Below, in pieces: positions 53,716 to 62,804 of a stretch of DNA of 64,000 bases; position 1 is the stretch's first letter; every line of letters begins with the position of its first letter. Below the pieces are notes generated by a model. The model was not told the DNA's origin and made no database searches. It was given only the letters and a program-made list of their open reading frames with translations. The translations under genes were made by a program, and so were the position numbers. The stretch lies in the NCBI GenBank assembly GCA_037968395.1, contig JBBKVK010000357.1, positions 1 to 64,000 on the forward strand, in the 5' to 3' direction. Source of the DNA: JADKBO01 sp037968395. Its GTDB lineage: Bacteria > Bacteroidota > Bacteroidia > Chitinophagales > Saprospiraceae.

Positions 53716-54477
53716 ATGAAAATAGGGCTCTTACAATATGATGTAAAATGGTTAGATGTAAAAACTAATTTCAAAACCATAGAGTTTTACTTGAGTAGTT
53801 GTGATGATAAGCCAAATATTATCTTTTTACCCGAAATGTTTGATACTGGTTATATCATGGAGCCCCACAAGATTCAAAATTTTAACCCCGAGTATTCCAT
53901 CTTAGAAATGACTAGATTAGCTGGTAAATACAAAGTTATTTTAGCTGGATCAATACCCAATAAAGTAGGTGAAAATTATTATAATTCTTTCTTTTACGTA
54001 AATGGAAAAGGTATTATTGGTCAATATGATAAAGTACATTTATTCTCTTTAGCGGGTGAGAGTCAGCATTATACATCTGGCAAACAACCAAAAGATATTG
54101 AAATAGCTAATATCAAGATTAGGCCTCAAGTATGTTATGACTTAAGATTCCCTTATAGTAGTTATAATAATTCAGGATACGACATCTTAGCATTTGTAGC
54201 CAATTGGCCAAAGCCAAGAATCTCCCAGTGGCAAGCACTATTAGAAGCAAGAGCAATTGAAAACCAGGCATATGTCATTGGAGTCAATCGTATCGGCTTG
54301 GACGCTAATGGGTATGAATATAATGGTCACTCAATGGTTGCAGATTATACTGGTACTGTGGTATTAGATTGCCAAGATAAAGAAGGGCTGTTTACCATAA
54401 ATATCAATTTGGAAGAGATGAATAAATATAGGTTGAAATTGCCTTTTTTACAAGATCAAATTAAGACTGCTTTTTGA
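53716..54477 (+). CDS. Carbon-nitrogen hydrolase (nitrilase-family amidase, YafV/omega-amidase-like)
   Basis: A cytosolic nitrilase-superfamily amidase. The catalytic triad appears as Glu in FLPEMFDTGY, Lys in YDKVHLFS and Cys in PQVCYDLRFP. At 253 residues it matches the YafV group, which hydrolyses alpha-keto acid omega-amides such as 2-oxoglutaramate from methionine or glutamine salvage. NWPKPRISQWQALLEARAIENQ is the conserved dimer helix. It overlaps the following outer-membrane gene by 4 bp (ATGA). Confidence 0.9.
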   Translation: MKIGLLQYDVKWLDVKTNFKTIEFYLSSCDDKPNIIFLPEMFDTGYIMEPHKIQNFNPEYSILEMTRLAGKYKVILAGSIPNKVGENYYNSFFYVNGKGIIGQYDKVHLFSLAGESQHYTSGKQPKDIEIANIKIRPQVCYDLRFPYSSYNNSGYDILAFVANWPKPRISQWQALLEARAIENQAYVIGVNRIGLDANGYEYNGHSMVADYTGTVVLDCQDKEGLFTININLEEMNKYRLKLPFLQDQIKTAF

Positions 54478-56252
54478 AATGTCCTTGGATCATATTAGTT
54501 ATTATCCTAACTACTTCTTTAGTATCGGTGAGTCATGCTCAACAAAAATATTTTGTTAAGTTGCAAAATATTGACCTCTTTGATAAATTGGACATTGAAG
54601 AAAATAAAAAATACGACTCCTTATCTATAATCAACTTGCTCAACAATGAAGTACAAAAATTAAGAAGTGATAATTACCTTTTAGCAAATATAGACAGCTT
54701 AGTATATCGAGATTCTACTTGCATGGCAACAGTCTTTATTGGAGATAGGTATGTACTAAAATCATTAAATTATGATGAAGAGACAGAACTAATTGTGAAA
54801 TCAGCTGGTATGTTTTCGCTTAAGTACACTACCAAAAGGCTTGATAGCACTTTTGTAAAAAAATACCTTGGTGATGTATTAAAATATCTGGTCAATAATG
54901 GATATCCTTTTGCAGAAGTAGGGTTTGAGAAGGTATCCATTGAGGGATCAGAAATTACAGCTGACTTATCGGTCAAAAAAAACAAATTTATAACCTATGA
55001 TACCTTAGAAAGTAGTTTTGACACAATCATTAGTCGAAACTTTATGTCCAGATATCTTGGAATAAGGCCAGGCCAACCTTATAGCCATAAGAATGTATTA
55101 GATATCAAGAAAAAAATCTTAGGTGCAGGATTTTTAAAACTAAGAAACGATCCTTATGTCTCCTTTTATGGTAATAAAGCATTAGTTAGGTTGCCTTTAG
55201 AAGCTGCAAAAGCAAATTCTTTTGACTTCATCATAGGTGTTTTGCCATCAAATGTAGGAGGTCAAAGAAAATTTAGTGTCAACGGACAGTTATCTACCGA
55301 CTTACTCAATAGGTTTGGTCATGGCGAGCGAATCACTTTAGACATCAGAAGGTTGACTGCAGAGGATCAGTTATTATCCTTAAATGCTAGTTACCCATAC
55401 CTTGCTGGACTACCAATAGGAGTAGATGGAGCATTCGAATTGAGGTTTAACAGAGGTATAAGCATAGACCTTATCACCAATATTGGTGGACAATACATCA
55501 CAAGTGGTGTCAATTACATTAAAGCATTTACCAACTACAAAAGCTCAAATGTGGTTAAAGTAGATACTATGAGGTTAATCACGACCAAAAGGTTACCTGC
55601 TAACTTAGATTATAAATTCTCTGGTGGTGGACTTGAAATATTCAGACAAAATCTTGATTACAGATTCAACCCAAGACGAGGCTGGAGTATAAAGTCTCAG
55701 GCAAATGTTGGGATTAGATCAATCGTCCCCAATCAAGGCATTCAGAGTATTAAGAGGGAAAATATTGATTTTATTACAGCTTATGACACTTTACAACTAA
55801 AATCATTTCAAGCAAATTTAGATGTCTTGGCTAGTTTATTCATCCCAGTAAAAACATTTGGTACTGTAAAGTTTTCACTAAATGGAGGCCTTAAATACAA
55901 TAATGGAGTTGTCATCGAAAACGAACTATTTAGGATAGGCGGTAACAAGCTTCTTCGTGGCTTTGATGAATTGTCTATTCTTAGTGATTATTATGCAGTT
56001 TTCACCTCGGAATTTAGATTGATTATTGACCAAAATTCTTTTCTATCATTTCCTTTTATTGACATCTCCCGAATGCGAACATATTTAGAAGATGTACCAA
56101 TATGGGATACTGCATATGGAGTTGGTTTGGGCCTTAATTTTGCTACAAAGGCAGGCATTTTTAATGTGTCATTTGCCGCTGGCAGTAGACTGAATAACCC
56201 AATAGAATTTAACAATACCAAAGTCCACTTTGGATATATTAATTTGTTTTAG
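54474..56252 (+). CDS. BamA/TamA-family outer-membrane protein
   Basis: An Omp85-superfamily protein with signal peptide (IILVIILTTSLVSVSHAQ), about two POTRA-like domains at roughly 30-200 (for example FVKKYLGDVLKYLVNNGYPF), and a C-terminal beta barrel from about 210 with RIGGNKLLRGFDEL and a closing phenylalanine (FGYINLF). At 592 residues it fits TamA-like members that help insert a subset of outer-membrane proteins. It is coupled to the upstream amidase gene and convergent with the response regulator, 12 bp away. Confidence 0.85.
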   Translation: MKCPWIILVIILTTSLVSVSHAQQKYFVKLQNIDLFDKLDIEENKKYDSLSIINLLNNEVQKLRSDNYLLANIDSLVYRDSTCMATVFIGDRYVLKSLNYDEETELIVKSAGMFSLKYTTKRLDSTFVKKYLGDVLKYLVNNGYPFAEVGFEKVSIEGSEITADLSVKKNKFITYDTLESSFDTIISRNFMSRYLGIRPGQPYSHKNVLDIKKKILGAGFLKLRNDPYVSFYGNKALVRLPLEAAKANSFDFIIGVLPSNVGGQRKFSVNGQLSTDLLNRFGHGERITLDIRRLTAEDQLLSLNASYPYLAGLPIGVDGAFELRFNRGISIDLITNIGGQYITSGVNYIKAFTNYKSSNVVKVDTMRLITTKRLPANLDYKFSGGGLEIFRQNLDYRFNPRRGWSIKSQANVGIRSIVPNQGIQSIKRENIDFITAYDTLQLKSFQANLDVLASLFIPVKTFGTVKFSLNGGLKYNNGVVIENELFRIGGNKLLRGFDELSILSDYYAVFTSEFRLIIDQNSFLSFPFIDISRMRTYLEDVPIWDTAYGVGLGLNFATKAGIFNVSFAAGSRLNNPIEFNNTKVHFGYINLF

Positions 56253-56264
56253 ATAGAAATAAAA

Positions 56265-56906
56265 TCAAACCAATCCCTCTCTCAATGCTTTTGTTACTGC
56301 AGCAGCAACAGAATTGACCTGTAGTTTTGCATATATATTAGAAATATGCTTATTAACCGTGGCATAAGAGATAAAGCACTTATCAGCAATCATTTTATAG
56401 CTGTACCCTTCCACTAAAAGGTTGAGAATTTCTTTCTCTCGATTTGTGAGAATAATATCTGAGGTAGAAGAACTTTTTTGAGTTGTATTAAATAATTTCA
56501 GGACCTTGAATGCTACAGAAGGTGTCATCGGAGCTCCACCTTCCATGACTTCTTTAATTCCTTCGATGAGTTTCATTGGTGACTTTTGCTTTATGATATA
56601 TCCGTCGGCTCCTGAGCTTATCGCTTCTAATATTTTACCTTCCTCTTCGAAGATAGTTTGCATAATCACCTTAATTTCAGGATACGCTTTCTTTACCAGT
56701 CTAAGGCCTTCAATACCATTCACATTTGGCATGTTTATGTCCATCAAGATGACATCAGGCAGATTGGATTTGAGCCGATGGACGATATCAGTACAATCAG
56801 AAAATATACCCACACATTTCATCTCGCTCATTGCGTCAATCAATAGTTGTAAGCCTTCTCTTCTGGCTATATTATCATCAAATACTGCTATTTTATAGTT
56901 TCCCAT
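56265..56906 (-). CDS. NarL/LuxR-family response regulator
   Basis: A two-component response regulator. The receiver domain (about 1-125) begins KIAVFDDNIARREGL with the acidic pair, has the phosphoacceptor Asp in VILMDINMPNVNG, and the Lys in YIIKQKSPM. The LuxR-type HTH is at about 148-205 (LTNREKEILNLLVEGYSYKM, ATVNKHISNIYAKL). It lies 3 bp behind the sensor kinase gene, forming a cognate pair. Target genes are unknown; the adjacent beta-roll protein is a candidate. Confidence 0.95.
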   Translation of the reverse strand: MGNYKIAVFDDNIARREGLQLLIDAMSEMKCVGIFSDCTDIVHRLKSNLPDVILMDINMPNVNGIEGLRLVKKAYPEIKVIMQTIFEEEGKILEAISSGADGYIIKQKSPMKLIEGIKEVMEGGAPMTPSVAFKVLKLFNTTQKSSSTSDIILTNREKEILNLLVEGYSYKMIADKCFISYATVNKHISNIYAKLQVNSVAAAVTKALREGLV

Positions 56907-56909
56907 ATT

Positions 56910-59900
56910 TTATTTATTTTGGGTTACGGTCGGTTCTGTTTTCGGATTCCAAATAAAACGTATTTCAGTGCCTTTATTTACTTCGGATATGACACTTAAG
57001 TTTCCACCCAATTCCTTGGCACGAATTGCCATATTTTTAAGGCCGTTCCCACTTAACAAAGAATTTTTCCTATTTGTACTTTGATCGAAACCTATTCCAT
57101 TATCAATTACGGATAACTGAAACTTATTTTTCTTTTGGCTTAATGAGATTTTTATTTCTGATGCATTTGCATACTTAAATGCATTATTGGTCGCTTCTTT
57201 AAATATAAGATAGACATTTCTTCTCTGTACCATATGTAATGCTACCTGCTTGATATTCTCATCTACTGCTAATGACACCTTAACCTCAGTGGCATCGCTC
57301 AACTCAGAAATGTAAGCTCTCATTCTCATTAAGAGGTTATCAATTTTATCATTATCAGAATTAATAGCCCACACTATATCATTCATAGATTCCATCACTT
57401 GAGTCGTACTTTCATTGATCCTTAAGAGCATATTTTGAGTAGCATTGGAGTCCGTATCTGCCATTTTTTGCGCAACTGTTCCAAATAATGAAATACTTGA
57501 AAGTGTAGATCCAATCTCATCATGTAGGTCTCTAGAGATTCGACTTCTGAGTTCAATGATTTTTTCTTTTTGGTTTTGACTATTCCTATATAATGCATAT
57601 ACGATTCCTACGATCAGACTTGAAGATAAAAGTACAAACCACCATGAATGCCACCATGGAGATGCAATAGACAAAGGCATTGAAATAGTCTTTTTAGACC
57701 ATGAACCATTATAACTAGCAGCTTTTACTTTAAAAGTGTAATCGCCAGAATTGAGGCCAGGATAGGTTACTTTTTGAGCACTTTTGAGATAATTCCAATC
57801 GTTTTCTAACCCTTCTAGTTTATATGCATATTGTATTTTGTCATTTTTATAAAAATCTAGCAATTTGAATTCAAAAGAAATGAAATTTTCATCGTGTGCT
57901 AGATTGATAAAACTGTTTGTAATTGGATAATTTTGATTATTGACTTTGATAGAAGTTAATACTAAGTTTTTGGAAGAAGCGTAAGTTGAAATTTCTTTTG
58001 GAGAGAACATATTAAAGCCATTGATGCCTCCAAATAACAACAAATTATCTTTTGTTTTACAAACTGCATTTGTATTGAATTCGTAACTCTGGACTCCTTC
58101 GTCTGGCATATATTGTTGACTTTGAAGTGTCTGAGTGTCAAACCAGCAAAGTCCTTTATTAGTCCCTAACCATAATTTGTTTTCCTCATCTTGTGCAATC
58201 GTATAAATTGTATTGTCAGGCAGTCCTTCATTTGTTGTATATCGCTCGAATGAATTGCTCTTTTCAATATATTTATTCAAACCTCCATTAGATGTTCCAA
58301 CCCATATGTCACCAAAGGATGAAGTGATGATACTTCGAATATCATTACTGCTAAGGCTATTATTATCGTCAATTGAATTTTTAAAAACATCTATTTTATT
58401 TGTTTCCTGATTAATTTTGAAAAGCCCTGCACTTGTTCCGACCCATATTTGTCCTTTACTACCTTCAGCAATTGTAAAAATTTTATGAACATCCTTTTCA
58501 CTTCTACGCCATTTTTTAAAACTATAAAAGGTAGCTTGGTCACGAATATTCTTAAGATTCCCATTTGCCAATAAATCAGCACTTATTCTAATGACACCGC
58601 TCTGCATTGATAACCAGAAATTGTTTTGTGAGTCAGTTAAAAGGGCATTAGAAGCAGAGAAACTAGTCTCAGGAAATGAATCTGTTAGATCAAGAATTTT
58701 ATTATTGGTGTAGTCTAAATAGAAAATTTCGGCCTCTTCACTTTGAACCCAATATGTAATAAGCAAATTTTGGGCATTGTCACTCGCTATTGCCACAGCG
58801 CCATTTTCAGGATGTGGAGATGGCAAATCGCCTGGCATAAGTAGCGGTCTAAAGGTTTTATCTTTTTTATCAAAAATATTTATGGATGTAATTGAGCCAA
58901 CTATTATATCTTCCTTCCATTCAACTAAAGTCCGAATATTATTGGCATAAGCATTATTTGAATTTGACAGTGTAGAAATAAAAGTTTCAAAAATTGGTTT
59001 TTGAAAGTCCGCTTTGATAATTCCTTGACCAACACCAGAAATAAGAAAGGAATTTTTATCAATTTTATATTCTGGTATTGTTGAATTATTATATAATGAA
59101 TTGGTGTTATTTGGTTCTGACAAATATTGATTGATGTTCCCATTTTGTGGATTTATAGTAAATAGCCCTTCTTTTGTTGTACCAAGAACTAGGCCGCCAT
59201 CAGTTGTTTCAATTGCATTATGTGAATTGTAAAGTTTAAAATTATATTCAATGCTATGAACAGTTTTAGTAGAAGATAATTGATAGGTTATCAAATCATA
59301 CCTGTAAACAATGTAGTTTAAACGGTCAATTATCCACCAACAATTTTGACCTAGTAGTAATGTAGAATATTTAAAACTCCATTTTTTATCCTTAAAAACT
59401 TGATCATATTTGAGGAAATCAACGAATTCATTTTTTGTTTTATCAAAATACATAAGTTCTTGATGTGTAACCAACCAAATTCTCTTATCTATTCCTTTTA
59501 CAAAATATGCTCGACCCAAATCTTTTGTTTCGTCAGTCTTATATGTATGTGTTTTGAATGTATTAAGATCCAGTTGAACTAACTTATTTTGCTTGTCAAT
59601 AAACCATATTTTTGAATCTTCAATTGTATTCAAAATGTACTGAGTATTCTCTATTTCAGGTACTTTGATACGAGTCGTATCAAAGTTTGGCAATTCAATT
59701 TTATATAGATTATTACGGCTTAAATCCCAAAAGGTGACAGAATCAGTTTTTAAAATTTTGCGAGAACTAGAATTATATGGAATGCTTGGGATTTTACGAA
59801 CATATTGTTGTAAAGTATCAAAGTAGTAAACCCCTTCTTGACTTGCAAAGAATAAGTTTCCCTGCCCATCATCAGTCATAGAAACGGCAGATATCAGACT

Positions 59901-60134
59901 CGAAGATGCTAAGCCTTGAGTTTCTCTATAGGTTTTAAAAATTTTACCGTCGAACCTTGTTAATGGGTTTGCTAACCAAATATAACCAATACTATCTTGA
60001 CCTAAAACATTCATTGTCAAATTAGGCAATCCATCTTCTATTCCGTAGCGAGAAAATGACATATGTGAATCATCTTGTCCATAAGCATAACATCCAAGCA
60101 AGAAGATCAGAATAATATGTATATATCTGTTCAT
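56910..60134 (-). CDS. Giant sensor histidine kinase: beta-propeller, Y_Y_Y, HisKA_3, HATPase
   Basis: A 1074-residue membrane sensor kinase. The signal peptide (MNRYIHIILIFLLGCYAYGQ) precedes about 700 residues of Reg_prop propeller repeats (IWVGTSAGLFKI, IWVGTSNGGLNKYI, LWLGTNKGLCWF), then a Y_Y_Y domain (YAYKLEGLENDWNYLKSA). A transmembrane helix lies at about 832-850. The HisKA_3 dimerisation segment has the phosphorylated His at about 871 in SRDLHDEIGSTLSSI, and the HATPase shows FKEATNNAFKYANA and VIDNGIGFD. No receiver domain is attached, so it signals to the separate NarL-type regulator downstream rather than acting as a hybrid HTCS. Confidence 0.93.
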   Translation of the reverse strand: MNRYIHIILIFLLGCYAYGQDDSHMSFSRYGIEDGLPNLTMNVLGQDSIGYIWLANPLTRFDGKIFKTYRETQGLASSSLISAVSMTDDGQGNLFFASQEGVYYFDTLQQYVRKIPSIPYNSSSRKILKTDSVTFWDLSRNNLYKIELPNFDTTRIKVPEIENTQYILNTIEDSKIWFIDKQNKLVQLDLNTFKTHTYKTDETKDLGRAYFVKGIDKRIWLVTHQELMYFDKTKNEFVDFLKYDQVFKDKKWSFKYSTLLLGQNCWWIIDRLNYIVYRYDLITYQLSSTKTVHSIEYNFKLYNSHNAIETTDGGLVLGTTKEGLFTINPQNGNINQYLSEPNNTNSLYNNSTIPEYKIDKNSFLISGVGQGIIKADFQKPIFETFISTLSNSNNAYANNIRTLVEWKEDIIVGSITSINIFDKKDKTFRPLLMPGDLPSPHPENGAVAIASDNAQNLLITYWVQSEEAEIFYLDYTNNKILDLTDSFPETSFSASNALLTDSQNNFWLSMQSGVIRISADLLANGNLKNIRDQATFYSFKKWRRSEKDVHKIFTIAEGSKGQIWVGTSAGLFKINQETNKIDVFKNSIDDNNSLSSNDIRSIITSSFGDIWVGTSNGGLNKYIEKSNSFERYTTNEGLPDNTIYTIAQDEENKLWLGTNKGLCWFDTQTLQSQQYMPDEGVQSYEFNTNAVCKTKDNLLLFGGINGFNMFSPKEISTYASSKNLVLTSIKVNNQNYPITNSFINLAHDENFISFEFKLLDFYKNDKIQYAYKLEGLENDWNYLKSAQKVTYPGLNSGDYTFKVKAASYNGSWSKKTISMPLSIASPWWHSWWFVLLSSSLIVGIVYALYRNSQNQKEKIIELRSRISRDLHDEIGSTLSSISLFGTVAQKMADTDSNATQNMLLRINESTTQVMESMNDIVWAINSDNDKIDNLLMRMRAYISELSDATEVKVSLAVDENIKQVALHMVQRRNVYLIFKEATNNAFKYANASEIKISLSQKKNKFQLSVIDNGIGFDQSTNRKNSLLSGNGLKNMAIRAKELGGNLSVISEVNKGTEIRFIWNPKTEPTVTQNK

Positions 60135-60190
60135 TAATATAAATACAGTGTACTCAACATATTTAATTGATAGTTAATAATTTAATAATA

Positions 60191-60198
60191 CAAATGTA
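60191..60198 (-). promoter_or_regulatory. TAnnTTTG promoter core (TACATTTG) for sensor kinase
   Basis: TACATTTG on the minus strand, 56 bp upstream of the kinase ATG at 60134. Confidence 0.5.
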
Positions 60199-60363
60199 AA
60201 CAAAAGGCATTAGGCATTCCTTATTACAATCAGTGATATTAGTGTAAATCGGTAAGATATTGTCATTAGAATCAATAATAATCTTATTGGAATTAATTAC
60301 TAAACACTATAATTTAACGGAATATCATTGAAACTAGTAACATAATATTACACATCAGATATA

Positions 60364-60371
60364 TAGTTTTG
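60364..60371 (+). promoter_or_regulatory. TAnnTTTG promoter core (TAGTTTTG) for beta-roll protein
   Basis: TAGTTTTG, 66 bp before the ATG at 60438. Confidence 0.5.
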
Positions 60372-60437
60372 CATTATCGATTGAATATTAAAGAATTTTG
60401 ATATTTACCTATACTTCTATTAATAACCTATTAAATC

Positions 60438-62285
60438 ATGAAAAACATGAAACAACTATTACTTCTATTATTAGTCCCATTATCTGGCATATTGCATGCC
60501 CAAACAGGAAATGTAGGAATTGGAACTTCGTCTCCCAACCAAAAACTTCATGTAGAAAGCCTAGATACGACAGGTTATGCTGGTGCAATAAAGCTTAGTA
60601 CTCCCAATATGGATAGTTCAAGTCAAGCTGTATTGATGTTTGGAAAAAATACAGGTACAAGAAATCAAGCAGAAATCAGATATCATTTTGATGGAAATAG
60701 CAGCATCAATAACCAATACCAATTCGGGTTTTCAAATATTCAACCATTTGTGTTTTTTAATGGCAATACTAGGGTAGGTATCGGAGAGGAAAATCCTGAT
60801 GCAAAACTTCACGTCAATGGCAATGTTAAGGTTTCCGATGGTACTCAAGGTGCGGGTAAGGTGCTTACCTCGGATGCAGATGGTTTGGCAACATGGGCAG
60901 AATCTACAACAGATACTCTCAATATCATAGCAGATGCTGATAAGAATACGAACATTACAATTGATAATTCGGATATAATAAATATAAGTCAAAATGGAGT
61001 TCAATATTTTAAATTAGATAACGGTAAATTCCAATTTGTAAATACCGGTGGAAATACTTATATCGGAGAAAATTCTGGGCAAAATGCAGATCTAGCCCTC
61101 GGAACAGGTAATACAGCTTTAGGCCATTTAGCACTTCAAAGTAATATGGGTAATGCAAGAGATAACGTTGCAGTAGGATCACAAGCAATGCAAGTTAGTA
61201 CTACGGGAAGAGAAAATGTTGCAATTGGAAGACAAGCATTGCAAAATGGAACTCCAGGTGATGGTAATGTTGCGATTGGTATGAGAGCATTAAATGCAAA
61301 TAGTGGACAAAAAAATGTAGCTATTGGAAGAGATGTAATGAGATTTAACACGAATGGATCATTTAATACTTCAATCGGTCAAGAAAGCGGTAATCAAAAT
61401 CAAGGATCACTCAATGTTTTCATGGGGTATCAGGCAGGCTTTAATGAGACAGGTGATGAAAAATTGTATATAGATAATTCGAATACTAATACTCCTTTGA
61501 TTTATGGTGATTTTGCAAGCAACGCCGTTACAATCAATGGAACGGCAAATATAACAGAAGATATTATAGTGAACAATGTCGTCATTGGAAGAAGAGGAAC
61601 TACTACGAATATGGTGGTTGGAGAAGGTGCACTAGAAAACTTATCAACAGGTCAATACAATACAGGAGTAGGTCAATTTTCTATGCAGAATAATGATGAA
61701 GGAACTGAAAATACTGGTTTAGGCTATAATTCTTTAACTTTAAACACGTCAGGTGGACAAAATACTGGCATTGGATCTGGAGCTCTATACAGAAATCAAA
61801 CTTCATCAAGCAATACCGCTGTAGGATATACTGCTTTAGGAGAATCAACTGGTGGAGGTAATACTGCCATCGGTGCATCTGCAATGGTAGATTTACTTAC
61901 AGGTTTTGATAATGTAGCTGTGGGTGCAGGTGTAATGGGTGGTCTAGGTGCAGGCTCTCAAAATACAGCTATTGGCTATAACAGTGGATCTTTAGCTATT
62001 GGAAATGGTAATGTATTCATAGGAAATAGAGCTGGATTTAATGAGACAGGAAATGAGAAATTGTATCTTGACAATACAGATACTACTACACCTCTTATCG
62101 GTGGTGATTTTGCAAGCAACGCCGTTACGATCAATGGGACAATACACATCACTCAAACTGCCAAACTCACTCCTTTAGCAACTGCACCTGGATGCGGAGC
62201 AGGAGATGCAGGATTGATGTACTTCGATGACACATCAAAAAAACTGAGAGTGTGTGATGGTACAATTTGGCAGGATACGTATTAA
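60438..62285 (+). CDS. Secreted beta-roll repeat protein (YadA-head-like / tail-fibre-like)
   Basis: A 615-residue exported protein. After the signal peptide (LLLLLLVPLSGILHAQ) comes VGIGTSSPNQKLHV, a motif common in Bacteroidota surface and phage-tail-like proteins, repeated as VGIGEENPDAKLHV. Residues about 200-580 are imperfect repeats of the form N-[TV]-A-[IV]-G-x2-[AS]-[LM], as in left-handed beta-rolls of trimeric adhesin heads. They form two blocks, each ending in an AGFNETGxEKLYxDN segment and FASNAVTINGT. The C-terminus is a CDGTIWQDTY tail; no T9SS domain, YadA anchor or S74 peptidase is seen. Probably a trimeric fibre-like surface protein; function unknown. Confidence 0.75.
   Translation: MKNMKQLLLLLLVPLSGILHAQTGNVGIGTSSPNQKLHVESLDTTGYAGAIKLSTPNMDSSSQAVLMFGKNTGTRNQAEIRYHFDGNSSINNQYQFGFSNIQPFVFFNGNTRVGIGEENPDAKLHVNGNVKVSDGTQGAGKVLTSDADGLATWAESTTDTLNIIADADKNTNITIDNSDIINISQNGVQYFKLDNGKFQFVNTGGNTYIGENSGQNADLALGTGNTALGHLALQSNMGNARDNVAVGSQAMQVSTTGRENVAIGRQALQNGTPGDGNVAIGMRALNANSGQKNVAIGRDVMRFNTNGSFNTSIGQESGNQNQGSLNVFMGYQAGFNETGDEKLYIDNSNTNTPLIYGDFASNAVTINGTANITEDIIVNNVVIGRRGTTTNMVVGEGALENLSTGQYNTGVGQFSMQNNDEGTENTGLGYNSLTLNTSGGQNTGIGSGALYRNQTSSSNTAVGYTALGESTGGGNTAIGASAMVDLLTGFDNVAVGAGVMGGLGAGSQNTAIGYNSGSLAIGNGNVFIGNRAGFNETGNEKLYLDNTDTTTPLIGGDFASNAVTINGTIHITQTAKLTPLATAPGCGAGDAGLMYFDDTSKKLRVCDGTIWQDTY
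61506..62128 (+). repeat. Internal direct repeat in beta-roll gene (597 bp apart)
   Basis: The 26 bases at 61506-61531 recur identically at 62103-62128, in frame and 199 codons apart, both encoding the GDFASNAVT stretch. Identity at DNA level in an otherwise diverged pair of blocks suggests a recent duplication or ongoing gene conversion, and could allow loss or gain of one block by recombination. Confidence 0.75.
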
Positions 62286-62304
62286 GAATCTTAATTAAAT
62301 AAAG

Positions 62305-62341
62305 ATTATGGCTGAGGAAGTCGATCTATCTCAGCCATAAT
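62305..62341 (+). terminator. Hairpin after beta-roll gene
   Basis: ATTATGGCTGAG (62305-62316) and CTCAGCCATAAT (62330-62341) form a perfect 12-bp stem with a 13-base loop, followed by TCTAATTTATA. It begins about 20 bp past the stop codon, so it probably terminates or stabilises the transcript before the LytTR gene. Confidence 0.7.
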
Positions 62342-62381
62342 TCTAATTTATAAAATAGCAAAAATTATAGGAGATATGACC

Positions 62382-62786
62382 ATGAATCAATTTAAAATTA
62401 ATAGAAACATTAATACACCAATTCTTTATACTAAACCAATTAAGAGGATTGTAATATCAAATAATAATGGCAACCACTTCATCAATCAAAATGCAATTTT
62501 ATACCTGAGATCTGAAGGAAACTATTGCCACATATATCTTGTGGATGGCACGAGGATATTGTGCTCGAAAACGTTAAAATCTGTCTCTAGTCAACTTAAT
62601 AAAGAACAATTTGTAAGATCTCACAACTCCATTGTTATCAATTGGAATTTGGTTACTCATATCAATAATTCCTTAGATGAAATCAAATTGGTAGGTGGAA
62701 CTATTGTACCTATATCAAGGGCTAGAAAAAAAGAGTTAAAATGGAAAATCAACACTGAGCAAAACAAAGTGTTTGCTGAGCAGTAA
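62382..62786 (+). CDS. Stand-alone LytTR DNA-binding protein
   Basis: A small regulator consisting mainly of a LytTR domain at about 30-125 (NAILYLRSEGNYCHIYLVDG, EQFVRSHNSIVINWNLV). No receiver or sensor domain is attached, so its activation signal is unknown. The start is probably ATG 62382 (134 residues): an AGGAG at 62369-62373 sits 8 bases before it but only 2 before the alternative ATG at 62376. It follows the beta-roll gene on the same strand after a hairpin and may control it. Confidence 0.85.
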   Translation: MNQFKINRNINTPILYTKPIKRIVISNNNGNHFINQNAILYLRSEGNYCHIYLVDGTRILCSKTLKSVSSQLNKEQFVRSHNSIVINWNLVTHINNSLDEIKLVGGTIVPISRARKKELKWKINTEQNKVFAEQ

Positions 62787-62804
62787 AAGATAAAACATTT
62801 ACTC

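Larger units (their letters stand above)
60135..60437. other. 303-bp divergent promoter region, sensor kinase / beta-roll protein
   Basis: AT-rich and non-coding, with divergent TAnnTTTG cores at 60191 (minus) and 60364 (plus). It contains the short tandem-like GGCATTAGGCATT at about 60207-60219. No RNA gene or further structure is evident. Regulator-binding sites for the adjacent response regulator might lie here. Confidence 0.5.

Noticed and set aside
61506..62128. CRISPR-like repeat
   Set aside because: Only two copies, 597 bp apart and inside a coding frame.
60438..62285. Classical YadA-type trimeric autotransporter
   Set aside because: No C-terminal YadA membrane anchor or stalk is visible, only head-like repeats and a non-anchor tail.
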